The notes beneath the pieces are model-generated. The model saw only the letters and a list, made by a program, of their open reading frames with translations, did not search any database and was not told the origin of the DNA. Shown here in pieces: positions 57,300 through 64,000 of a stretch of 64,000 nt of DNA. Numbering within the stretch: position 1 is the first letter of the stretch; the number at the start of each line of letters is the position of its first letter. The DNA lies in assembly GCA_016874035.1 (NCBI GenBank), contig VGVM01000003.1, forward strand, positions 1-64,000. The letters run 5' to 3'. The stretch comes from Gemmatimonadota bacterium (lineage in GTDB: Bacteria > Gemmatimonadota > Gemmatimonadetes > Gemmatimonadales > Gemmatimonadaceae). The translations under genes and the position numbers were made by a program.

Positions 57300-58541
57300 A
57301 TGCCACTCAGCAGACGCGACTTCCTCGGCGCCGTCGCGGCGGCGACCGCCCTCCCGAATGTGCCGCTCCACGCAGCCGAATCCGTGACGCACGCGCATGC
57401 CCCCACGCAGGGCCGGCCGAGCCCGGCCGTGCCCGGCGATCGCTTCGACCCGTGGATCGAAGTCGAGCCGGCGGCGATCCGGCACAACGTCGGAGTCCTG
57501 AGCCGACTTGGCGGCGGGAAGCCGATTCTTGCGGTAGCCAAGAACAACGCGTACGGGCTCGGCCTCAGCGTTGCCGGGCCCATCCTCGACGCGATCCCCG
57601 AGGTCTCCGGCCTTGCCGTAGTCAAGACGAGCGAGGCGCTCGCGCTGCGCGAAGCGGGCGTGCGAAAGCCGATCCTGCTCATGGCCCTCAGCGCCGACTC
57701 CGATGCGCCCGAGTTGCTGGCGCGCGACATCACGTTCGCCGCCTGCACCGATGACGCACTCGCGCGGCTGGAACGCGCATCACGCGCAGCCGGCAAGGCC
57801 GTGCCGACGGTTGCGATCGTAGATACCGGCATGAATCGCATCGGCATTCCCTACCATCGCGCGGAACCGTGGCTCGCGAGATTGGCGGCGTCAAACGCCA
57901 CTACGCTGCGCGGCGCGATGACCGACCTGACTGAGGACCGCGAATTCGATGTCGAGCAGATGCGCCGCCTCAGGGGCGTCGCCGACGCGGTTGCCGGTGG
58001 ACGCCGGAGTGTGGGTCCGCTCCACGCCGCGTCCTCGGACGCGGTGTTCAACACGCCAGGTACCGCGCTCGACATGATCCGCCCCGGCATTTCGCTGTAC
58101 GGGGCATACCCATCTAATGAAGGGCGCGAGCGGTCAATCGCCGCGCTGCGGCCGGCCGTACGATTGCGTGCCCGCGTCGTGCGGGTCGAGCAGCTGCGCG
58201 CCGGCGATAGCGTCAGCTACGGCCGCAGCTACGTGGCCAAGGCACCGGTCTGGCTTGCCACCGTACCCATGGGCCATGTGGATGGAGTCCCGCGCGCAGC
58301 CGTGAAGGGCGCCAGCATCCTGATCAACGGTCGCGCGTACCCGGTGATCGGGGCTGTCAGCGCGAGCCACGCCATCGTCGAGATCGGCGACCGCGCGAGC
58401 GTGAGCGTTGGCGATATTGCGACGGTGATCGGGCCGGACGACCCGGCCATCGACCCGCATACCCTGGCGATCAAGGGCGGTATATCGGTTTACGATGTCC
58501 TGATGCACCTCAGTCCCGCGCTGCCGCGGTACGTGGTCTGA
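57300..58541 (+). CDS. Tat-exported alanine racemase-family enzyme
   Basis: A 413-residue PLP racemase (fold type III). A twin-arginine signal, SRRDFLGAVAAATALPN, starts at residue 4, so the enzyme is expected to leave the cytoplasm with its cofactor. AVAKNNAYG contains the PLP Lys81 and VSYGRSYVA the second catalytic base, Tyr307. VDTGMNRIG, MIRPGISLYG and PMGHVDGVPR (usually GYADG) are further family blocks. Periplasmic broad-spectrum racemases such as BsrV make D-amino acids outside the cell, and this may do the same. No second alr is visible in the window. Convergent with the DASS transporter gene, 7 nt apart. Confidence 0.9.
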   Translation: MPLSRRDFLGAVAAATALPNVPLHAAESVTHAHAPTQGRPSPAVPGDRFDPWIEVEPAAIRHNVGVLSRLGGGKPILAVAKNNAYGLGLSVAGPILDAIPEVSGLAVVKTSEALALREAGVRKPILLMALSADSDAPELLARDITFAACTDDALARLERASRAAGKAVPTVAIVDTGMNRIGIPYHRAEPWLARLAASNATTLRGAMTDLTEDREFDVEQMRRLRGVADAVAGGRRSVGPLHAASSDAVFNTPGTALDMIRPGISLYGAYPSNEGRERSIAALRPAVRLRARVVRVEQLRAGDSVSYGRSYVAKAPVWLATVPMGHVDGVPRAAVKGASILINGRAYPVIGAVSASHAIVEIGDRASVSVGDIATVIGPDDPAIDPHTLAIKGGISVYDVLMHLSPALPRYVV

Positions 58542-58548
58542 GGGCTGG

Positions 58549-60084
58549 TCAGCGCTTCACCCAGTCCGGAATCACGTCGAACTGCACGCCGAAAACCCAC
58601 GGGCCGAGCAAGAGGACGAGCCCGACGATGATCGGTACCAGCAGCACGTTGAGCAACATTCCCGCACGGGCCATCTGTGGCAGCGTCACCTGCCCGCTGC
58701 CGAACACGATCGCGTTTGGCGGAGTGCCGACCGGCAGCATGTACGAACAGTTCGCGGCGAGCGCGGTGGGAATCAGGAACAGCAGCGGATTCTGGCCAAG
58801 GCTGAGCGCAATGGCCGCCGAGATCGGGAGGAACGTCGCAGCCGTTGCGGTGTTGCTGGTGAGTTCGGTGAGCAGGAGGATGCCGAAGCACACGGCTGAG
58901 AGGATCGCGAGCATCGGCAGGCCGTGCAGGACGTCGCTCAGCGACCCGAGGTAGGTCGAGAGTCCGTGCCGCTCGATGTTGGCGGCGAGGCTGAGTCCGC
59001 CGCCAAACAGCAGGAGCACTTCCCATGGCAGGTCGCGTGCCGTCTCCCAGTCCATGGTGAACACGCCCCGACGCCAGTCCACGGGCGCGAAGAAGAGGAG
59101 CAGCGCGCCGGTCATCGCGATCGTCGTGTCGGTCACCAGTGGCAGCGACTTGGCGATGAGCGGCTGGAGCACCCACGCCGTCGCCGTGAGGATGAACACG
59201 ACCATCACGATCCGTTCGCCGCGCCCGACCGGTCCCAACCGGGCCTTCTCCTCGACGATCAGTTCGCGCATGCCCGGCAGTTCGCCGGCGTCGAGTCGGA
59301 AACTGACTCGCGTGAGCACGAGGAAGACCACCGGCAGGGTGACCAGCATGACGGGCACGCCGAGGAGCATCCACTGCCCGAAGCCGATGGACTGGCCATA
59401 CGTGGTTTCGAGAAACGCAGCGAGGAGTGCGTTGGGCGGCGTTCCGATCAGCGTGGCCATGCCGCCCGTCGTCGCGCCATAGGCGACGGCCAGGAGCAGC
59501 GCCGTCGCGAACTGCCGTTGTCCCGGCGTGCGTTTCGCGGGCAGCAGCTGCACGACGGACAGCGCGATGGGCAGCATCATGAGCGCCGTCGCGGTGTTGC
59601 TCACCCACATGCTCACGCCGGCCGATGCGACGAGGAAGCCCGCGACGATGTGCGATGGCCGCGTGCCCATCGCGCCAATGAGGTTGATCGCGACGCGCCG
59701 GTGCAGGCCCCACTTCTGCATCGCGAGCGCGATGACGAAGCCGCCAAGGAAGAGGAAGATGATCGGGTTGGCGAACGGCGCTGCCGTTTCACGAATGTCG
59801 CCGAGCCCCAGCACCGGGAACAGGACGAGCGGCAGGAGCGCCGTCACCGGGATCGGCACCGTCTCCGTAATCCACCAGGTCGCCATCAGCAGGGCAGCGC
59901 CGGCCGTGTGCCATCCCGGCTCGCTCAGCCCGGCAGGCGCGGGCAAGATGAGTGTGGCCGCGAGCGCCGCCGGGCCGAGGATCCACCCGATCCACTGCCG
60001 CATTCCGTAGCCGCCGACTTCATGTTCCGGCGGGTCGGCCTCGAGCCCGGGTGCGCCGCCGTCCGCGTGAGTGGATCCCGTCAT
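58549..60084 (-). CDS. DASS/SLC13-family sodium:anion (dicarboxylate) symporter
   Basis: A 511-residue polytopic inner-membrane transporter. The two inverted repeats each carry the SNT sodium/substrate motif (MWVSNTATALMMLP and LTSNTATAATFLP), each followed by GTPPNA (TLIGTPPNALLAAF; PVGTPPNAIVFGSG). WWITETVPIPVTALLPL near the start is also typical. Members import C4-dicarboxylates, citrate or sulfate with Na+. The first 30 residues are polar and poorly conserved; GTG or ATG codons slightly downstream are possible starts. Substrate cannot be determined. Confidence 0.93.
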   Translation of the reverse strand: MTGSTHADGGAPGLEADPPEHEVGGYGMRQWIGWILGPAALAATLILPAPAGLSEPGWHTAGAALLMATWWITETVPIPVTALLPLVLFPVLGLGDIRETAAPFANPIIFLFLGGFVIALAMQKWGLHRRVAINLIGAMGTRPSHIVAGFLVASAGVSMWVSNTATALMMLPIALSVVQLLPAKRTPGQRQFATALLLAVAYGATTGGMATLIGTPPNALLAAFLETTYGQSIGFGQWMLLGVPVMLVTLPVVFLVLTRVSFRLDAGELPGMRELIVEEKARLGPVGRGERIVMVVFILTATAWVLQPLIAKSLPLVTDTTIAMTGALLLFFAPVDWRRGVFTMDWETARDLPWEVLLLFGGGLSLAANIERHGLSTYLGSLSDVLHGLPMLAILSAVCFGILLLTELTSNTATAATFLPISAAIALSLGQNPLLFLIPTALAANCSYMLPVGTPPNAIVFGSGQVTLPQMARAGMLLNVLLVPIIVGLVLLLGPWVFGVQFDVIPDWVKR

Positions 60085-60206
60085 GGTCGCGGAATTGTTG
60101 CGGGCGCGCAGGCGCTTGTCCAGCCGCGGGGGTGTCGCCCTTCCTCGGGCGGCGTCCTGCGGCGTTAACGTCAGGGGCTGGCGTACGTCACTTCTATTGA
60201 TATCAC

Positions 60207-62081
60207 ATGAACCGCCCAGCCCTCCTCCTCGTCGCTTTCGTCCTCACCGCCTGCGGCGGCGGGACGAAGGTCATCCCCGTGCAGCCGATGTCGGCGCCGT
60301 CCGTCGGCGATGCGCGTGAGCAAACCGCCGACCAGCAGGTCGCGCATGTGCTCAGTCGGCTCACGTTCGGCGCGCGACCGGGCGACGTGGCGAACGTTCG
60401 CGCGATGGGCGTGGACGCCTGGATCGCCCGCCAGCTCGCCCCCGAGACGATCGACGACTCCAAGTACGAAGCCTTCGCCGCGGCGGCCTACAAGCTCATC
60501 CCGCTCACTCCTGGAGAGCTGGAACAGCGGTTCCCGCCGCCGGGTCAGTTGCTCAACCAGATCGCGGCCCAGAACAGCGGCCGCGGAAATGCAGATCCGA
60601 ACAACCCGCCACGCATGAGCCGTGCGGACAGCGCACGCCTGCGCGCATCCAATGAAGGGCTTCGGCAGATGACGCAGGAAGTGCAGGGCGCGCGCGTCTC
60701 ACGCGCCGTGGCCAGCGAACGGCAGCTGCAGGAAGTGATGACCGATTTCTGGCTCAACCACTTCAGCGTCTATGACGCCAAGGGGCCGCGCCAACGCTAC
60801 ATGCTCGCCGAGTATGAGCATCGCATCATCCGGCCCGCCGCGTTCGGCAAGTTTCGCACGTTGTTGGGTGCCGTCGCCAAGAGCGAGGCGATGCTCTTCT
60901 ATCTCGACAACTGGCAGAGCCAGGCCGAACCGAACCGGCCCCGCCTGGGAGCGGGTCGCGGCGGGCGCTCCGGGCGTGGCGGGCGCGGTGTTCCGCCCGG
61001 CGCAGCACAGCGGGGCCGCGGCCTCAACGAGAACTACGGTCGCGAGCTCCTCGAGCTTCACTCGCTTGGCGTGGACGGTGGGTACACGCAGCAGGATGTC
61101 ATCAGCGCGGCACGCGCGCTGACCGGCTGGACGATTCGCGGCGCCCAACAGGGCGGCGGATTCGTGTTCAACCCGGCCGTGCACGATGCCGGCGAAAAGC
61201 TGTTTCTCGGCCAGAAGCTGAAGGCCGGGCGGGGCATTGAGGATGGCGAGGAAGTGCTCGACATCGTGGCGCGTCATCCGGCCACTGCGAAGTACATCGC
61301 GTTCAAGCTGGCCCGGCGCTTTGTGAGCGACACGCCGTCGCAGGCACTGGTGGCGAAGGCGGCCGAGGCGTTCACGCGATCCGACGGCGACATCAAGGAA
61401 ACTGTCCGCACGATCATCACGAGCGGTGAGTTCCTCGCGCGCTCGGCATATCGCGCCAAGGTGAAGTCGCCATTTGAAGTGGTGGTCAGTGCAGCCCGTT
61501 CCCTCGGCGCACAGCCCGATTCGACCCCGCGGTTCGCGCAGGTCGTCGCGCAACTTGGCCAGCCGATCTATGGCCACCAGGCGCCGAACGGGTGGCCCGA
61601 GACGGGCGACCAATGGATGAACACCGGTGCGATCCTCAATCGCATCAACTTCGGGATGCTCATGGCGACCGGACGGTTGCCGGGCGCGTCGCCGCTCGGG
61701 TTCACCGACGCAGACGTCCTGCGAACGGCAGTGAAGGAGCTGCAGGTGGATGGCGTCATAGACGCGCTGCTTGGCGGCGATGCCTCGCCCGAGACTCGGC
61801 AGATCCTGATCAGCGGTGAGAACCCATTTGCGCGCGAACGCTCGGCCGCCGACTCCGCCGCGACGATGGGGACCGCGGGTCGTGGCGGTCGTGGCGGTCA
61901 GGGTGGTATCGGTGGGCGCGGCGGCCGAGGACAGCCACCTGGCGGGCGCGGCGGCCAGCCGCCCAATGCACCCGGAGCCGCGGGCGCATCTCCGCCACCG
62001 CTCCCGCCACTTCCCCAGCTTCGCGGGCTGCCGCTCGTGGTGGGACTCGCGCTCGGCTCGCCCGAGTTCCAGCGCAGGTAG
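60207..62081 (+). CDS. DUF1800-family lipoprotein
   Basis: A 624-residue protein with a lipoprotein signal (ALLLVAFVLTACGG). DUF1800 hallmarks: QVAHVLSRLTFGARPGDV ... WIARQLAPETIDD at the start, MTDFWLNHFSVYD, NENYGRELLELHSLGVDGGYTQQDV, ALTGWTI, and NGWPETGDQWMNTGAILNRINF. Two Gly/Arg-rich tracts (about residues 253-275 and 555-600) interrupt it. DUF1800 proteins nearly always occur with DUF1501 proteins, as here with the next gene 49 nt downstream. They are exported and thought to act together, but no biochemical role is established. Confidence 0.92.
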   Translation: MNRPALLLVAFVLTACGGGTKVIPVQPMSAPSVGDAREQTADQQVAHVLSRLTFGARPGDVANVRAMGVDAWIARQLAPETIDDSKYEAFAAAAYKLIPLTPGELEQRFPPPGQLLNQIAAQNSGRGNADPNNPPRMSRADSARLRASNEGLRQMTQEVQGARVSRAVASERQLQEVMTDFWLNHFSVYDAKGPRQRYMLAEYEHRIIRPAAFGKFRTLLGAVAKSEAMLFYLDNWQSQAEPNRPRLGAGRGGRSGRGGRGVPPGAAQRGRGLNENYGRELLELHSLGVDGGYTQQDVISAARALTGWTIRGAQQGGGFVFNPAVHDAGEKLFLGQKLKAGRGIEDGEEVLDIVARHPATAKYIAFKLARRFVSDTPSQALVAKAAEAFTRSDGDIKETVRTIITSGEFLARSAYRAKVKSPFEVVVSAARSLGAQPDSTPRFAQVVAQLGQPIYGHQAPNGWPETGDQWMNTGAILNRINFGMLMATGRLPGASPLGFTDADVLRTAVKELQVDGVIDALLGGDASPETRQILISGENPFARERSAADSAATMGTAGRGGRGGQGGIGGRGGRGQPPGGRGGQPPNAPGAAGASPPPLPPLPQLRGLPLVVGLALGSPEFQRR

Positions 62082-62130
62082 CCGTGGAACGCAATTGGCG
62101 GACCGCGATCCCTGTTGAACGGGAGTCCTG

Positions 62131-63375
62131 ATGCAAAGGCGCTATTTCATCAAGTCCGGCGCGATTGCGCTCGCAACGATGGGCCTCAGCCCGTCGTTCC
62201 TCCGCCGCATGACATATGGTATGGCGCTGCCGGGCGCCGCCAAGGGCAAGGTCCTGATCTGCCTGTTCCAGCGTGGCGCCGCAGACGCACTGAACGTCGT
62301 GGTGCCGTTCGGTGAACGGTCGTACTACCAGCTTCGACCGGCAATCGCGATCCCGGCGCCGTCGTCGTCGATGCGCTCGGCGCTCGACCTCGACGGGTTC
62401 TTCGGCCTCCACCCGTCGCTTGCCCCGCTGAAGCCGCTGTGGGACAAGGGACTGCTCGCTCCCATCCACGCGGTGGGCAGCCCGAGTAGCACGCGCTCGC
62501 ACTTCGACGCGCAGGATTACATGGAGAGCGGGACGCCCGACGTGAAGGGCACGACCGACGGCTGGCTCAACCGCTACCTGGCGGCTTCGGGCACCTGCGA
62601 ACAATGCAAGGTGAGTCCGTTCCGCGCCGTGTCTATGGCGCCGCAGACGCCGCGCATCCTCCAAGGTAGCGCGCCGACGGTCGCGATGGATTCGCTCGCG
62701 CAGTTCGCCGTTCGCAGCGGCGGCGACGCCGCGGCGCGACTTGAGGCGCTCTACCGGACCGGATCGGCCGACGTCGTGCACGGCGCCGGAAGCGAGATGT
62801 TCGACGCGGTGAAGATGCTGCGTTCGGCCAACCCGCAGCAGTACCAGCCCGCCAACGGCGCCGCGTATCCGAGATCGCAGTTCGGCCAGCGGCTGTTGCA
62901 GATCGCGCAGCTGATCAAGAGCGATGTCGGCCTCGAGATCGCGTTCGCCGACATCGGCGGGTGGGACACGCACGTGAATCAGGGCGGCGTGCAGGGACAA
63001 CTCGCGAACCGGCTCGATGATTTTGCCCAGTCAATCGCCGCGCTCACGCTCGACCTCGGCGACCGGATGGAAAACGTGGTCATCCTCACGATGTCGGAGT
63101 TCGGGCGGATGGCGAGGCAGAACGGCAACGGCGGCACGGATCACGGCCACGCCGGCTCGATGTTCGTGATCGGCGGCGGCGTGAAGGGGGGCAAGGTCTA
63201 CGGGAAGTGGCCTGGCCTGGCGCCCGAACAGTTGTTCGAAGGGCGCGACCTGGCGCTGACCACCGATTTTCGTTCGGTGTTCGCGGAGATCGCCTCCGGC
63301 CACCTTGGCGCGTCGGCAACCGATGCGCTGTTCCCGGGCTACACGAACGGTTCGCGACTGGGCGTGCTGCGGTAG
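62131..63375 (+). CDS. DUF1501-family (alkaline-phosphatase-fold) exported protein
   Basis: A 414-residue protein. GGGAG 6-10 nt upstream supports ATG 62131. A signal starts QRRYFIKSGAIALATMGLSPSF, with a twin-Arg motif. The body has the DUF1501 pattern: VLICLFQRGAADALNVVVPFG, GSPSSTRSHFDAQDYMESG, ADIGGWDTHVNQGG, VVILTMSEFGRMARQNGNGGTDHGHAGSMFVIG. The Asp/His sites resemble sulfatase/alkaline-phosphatase-fold metal ligands. It forms a two-gene unit with the DUF1800 lipoprotein. Function unknown. Confidence 0.93.
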   Translation: MQRRYFIKSGAIALATMGLSPSFLRRMTYGMALPGAAKGKVLICLFQRGAADALNVVVPFGERSYYQLRPAIAIPAPSSSMRSALDLDGFFGLHPSLAPLKPLWDKGLLAPIHAVGSPSSTRSHFDAQDYMESGTPDVKGTTDGWLNRYLAASGTCEQCKVSPFRAVSMAPQTPRILQGSAPTVAMDSLAQFAVRSGGDAAARLEALYRTGSADVVHGAGSEMFDAVKMLRSANPQQYQPANGAAYPRSQFGQRLLQIAQLIKSDVGLEIAFADIGGWDTHVNQGGVQGQLANRLDDFAQSIAALTLDLGDRMENVVILTMSEFGRMARQNGNGGTDHGHAGSMFVIGGGVKGGKVYGKWPGLAPEQLFEGRDLALTTDFRSVFAEIASGHLGASATDALFPGYTNGSRLGVLR

Positions 63376-63408
63376 CGTAACGCGGTAGCGTTCTGCGGTA
63401 GCCGTCAC
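63370..63408 (+). repeat. Three 13-bp tandem copies of CGGTAGCG
   Basis: CGGTAGCG starts at 63370 and 63383, and CGGTAGCC at 63396, giving an exact 13-bp period. The first copy contains the stop codon of the DUF1501 gene. The array is just upstream of a hairpin (63432-63449). Confidence 0.6.
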
Positions 63409-63431
63409 CTCGGGGCTCTCGTACATTCGCC

Positions 63432-63449
63432 CGGGATCCTTCGATCCCG
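63432..63449 (+). terminator. Hairpin after the DUF1800-DUF1501 unit
   Basis: CGGGATC (63432-63438), loop CTTC, GATCCCG (63443-63449), located 57 nt after the DUF1501 stop. The short 7-bp stem lacks a U tract. Confidence 0.4.
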
Positions 63450-63483
63450 CGCTTCCCGTCTCGACCCTGCCCTGGGACCCCGA

Positions 63484-63998
63484 ATGCCGACTCGCCCTCC
63501 TCTCGTCCTCGCAGCCGGACTTGTCCTCGCGCTGGATTCAGGAATCCGAGTTCAACGGAATCCACCCGCAGCTCTCGCCCGACGGACGCCGTCTCGCGTT
63601 CACCTCCGATCGTACTGGGAAGAACGAGGTGTACGTGCAGCCGATGATCGGTATGGCCGGCGGTTCCTCAGGTGAACTCGCGGTGCCGACGCAGATCTCC
63701 ACGGAGGGGGGAGAGGGTCCCCGCTGGAGTCCGGACGGTCGCACGGTGTACTACAGTACGAACGAATCCAATCGTTGCCGCGACGCTCGACGCTGGTGCC
63801 GGGATCGCCGTGGCGAACCGACGGGTCGTGGTGGAAGGCGGCCTCGGCGACTTCAACATCCAGAACGCCAACTGGGACATCTTTCCCGACGGCAAGCAGT
63901 TCCTTTACATCGATCAAGTCGGGGCGGGACTGCCTCGCATTGCGCTCATCCAGAACTGGGTGCAGATGGTGAAGGCAATGGGGGCGGCGCCGAGGTAG
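63484..63998 (+). pseudogene. Frameshifted C-terminal fragment of a TolB/PD40-type beta-propeller protein
   Basis: Coding signal passes through three frames. ATG 63484 opens a signal-like MPTRPPLVLAAGLVLALD. From about 63530 a second frame reads GIHPQLSPDGRRLAFTSD, KNEVYVQPM and PRWSPDGRTVYYSTN, two PD40 repeats. Near 63765 the signal moves to the third frame: IVAATLDAGAGIAVANRRVV, then DIFPDGKQFLYIDQ and RIALIQNWVQMVKAMG to TAG 63998. That last block is the usual end of propeller domains attached to serine/threonine kinases or regulators. The N-terminal catalytic or DNA-binding part is missing. I call it a degraded fragment; sequencing indels near the window end are an alternative. Confidence 0.65.
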
Positions 63999-64000
63999 CG

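Noticed and set aside
58924..60168. 414-codon plus-strand open frame opposite the DASS transporter
   Set aside because: Highly charged and His/Arg-rich with no motif; the minus strand encodes a complete transporter with both SNT motifs.

Overview
The window is a GC-rich chromosome segment with tightly packed genes on both strands. It comes from a Gram-negative-type bacterium with an outer membrane: there is a phosphate-selective porin, TonB-plug-like proteins, many lipoprotein and Tat signal peptides, and a PorV-like barrel. The repertoire (DUF5117-type metalloproteases, stand-alone carboxypeptidase-regulatory/plug proteins, DUF1800 with DUF1501, exported PQQ dehydrogenase, many secreted peptidases) and the frequent GTG/TTG starts resemble soil Gemmatimonadota. 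That assignment is an inference, because no rRNA or tRNA gene was recognised. I see no insertion sequence, prophage, CRISPR array or rRNA operon.

Layout. 1-3.9 kb: three translationally overlapping genes (M30-like protease cut by the window edge, PorV-like barrel, HELTH aminopeptidase). 3.9-8.6 kb: a UvrD-type helicase, then divergently a plug-domain protein overlapping a GT39 membrane glycosyltransferase. 8.6-12.9 kb: minus-strand OPT transporter, dacB (PBP4 type) and lipB, nearly overlapping. 13-15.6 kb: exported MBL hydrolase, DUF6174-like lipoprotein and an exported HpaI-like aldolase, closed by a terminator. 15.6-19.2 kb (minus): exported DsrE-like protein, plug-like stub, porin, and a regulator/VOC pair. 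19.4-20.8 kb: PHM-type copper monooxygenase with a haem-like module. 20.8-24 kb: a scarred segment with a BTAD remnant and a repeat protein lacking its proper N-terminus. 24-35.5 kb: cysteine-synthase-like enzyme, amidase, DUF5117 protease, PQQ dehydrogenase, fasciclin lipoprotein, glycine-zipper lipoprotein and serine hydrolase. 35.5-42.4 kb: M20 peptidase, an autoregulated MarR/truncated-haemoglobin unit, an aminotransferase, a membrane-protein gene broken by one amber codon, a cupin-like protein and argG. 42.4-47.6 kb: DUF885-like protein, S9 peptidase, and exported DsrE and VOC proteins. 47.6-57.1 kb: a six-gene minus-strand run (M28 peptidase, G3E GTPase, creatininase-like hydrolase, penicillin acylase, DUF5117 protease, enolase-superfamily dehydratase). 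57.3-64 kb: Tat-exported alanine racemase, DASS transporter, a DUF1800/DUF1501 pair and a broken beta-propeller fragment.

How the genes work together. The dominant theme is extracytoplasmic breakdown of peptides, amides and amino-acid derivatives: at least ten exported peptidases or amidohydrolases, a peptide (OPT) transporter, exported racemase and hydroxyproline-dehydratase-like chemistry. The most coherent candidate system is the 47.6-57.1 kb run, where several metal-dependent hydrolases flank a G3E (metallochaperone-family) GTPase with an altered nucleotide-specificity motif. Other notable points are an operator embedded in the MarR promoter, two small plug-like proteins with a shared cysteine pair and no barrel, Gly/Arg-rich inserts shared by unrelated exported enzymes, and a group of genuinely damaged genes.
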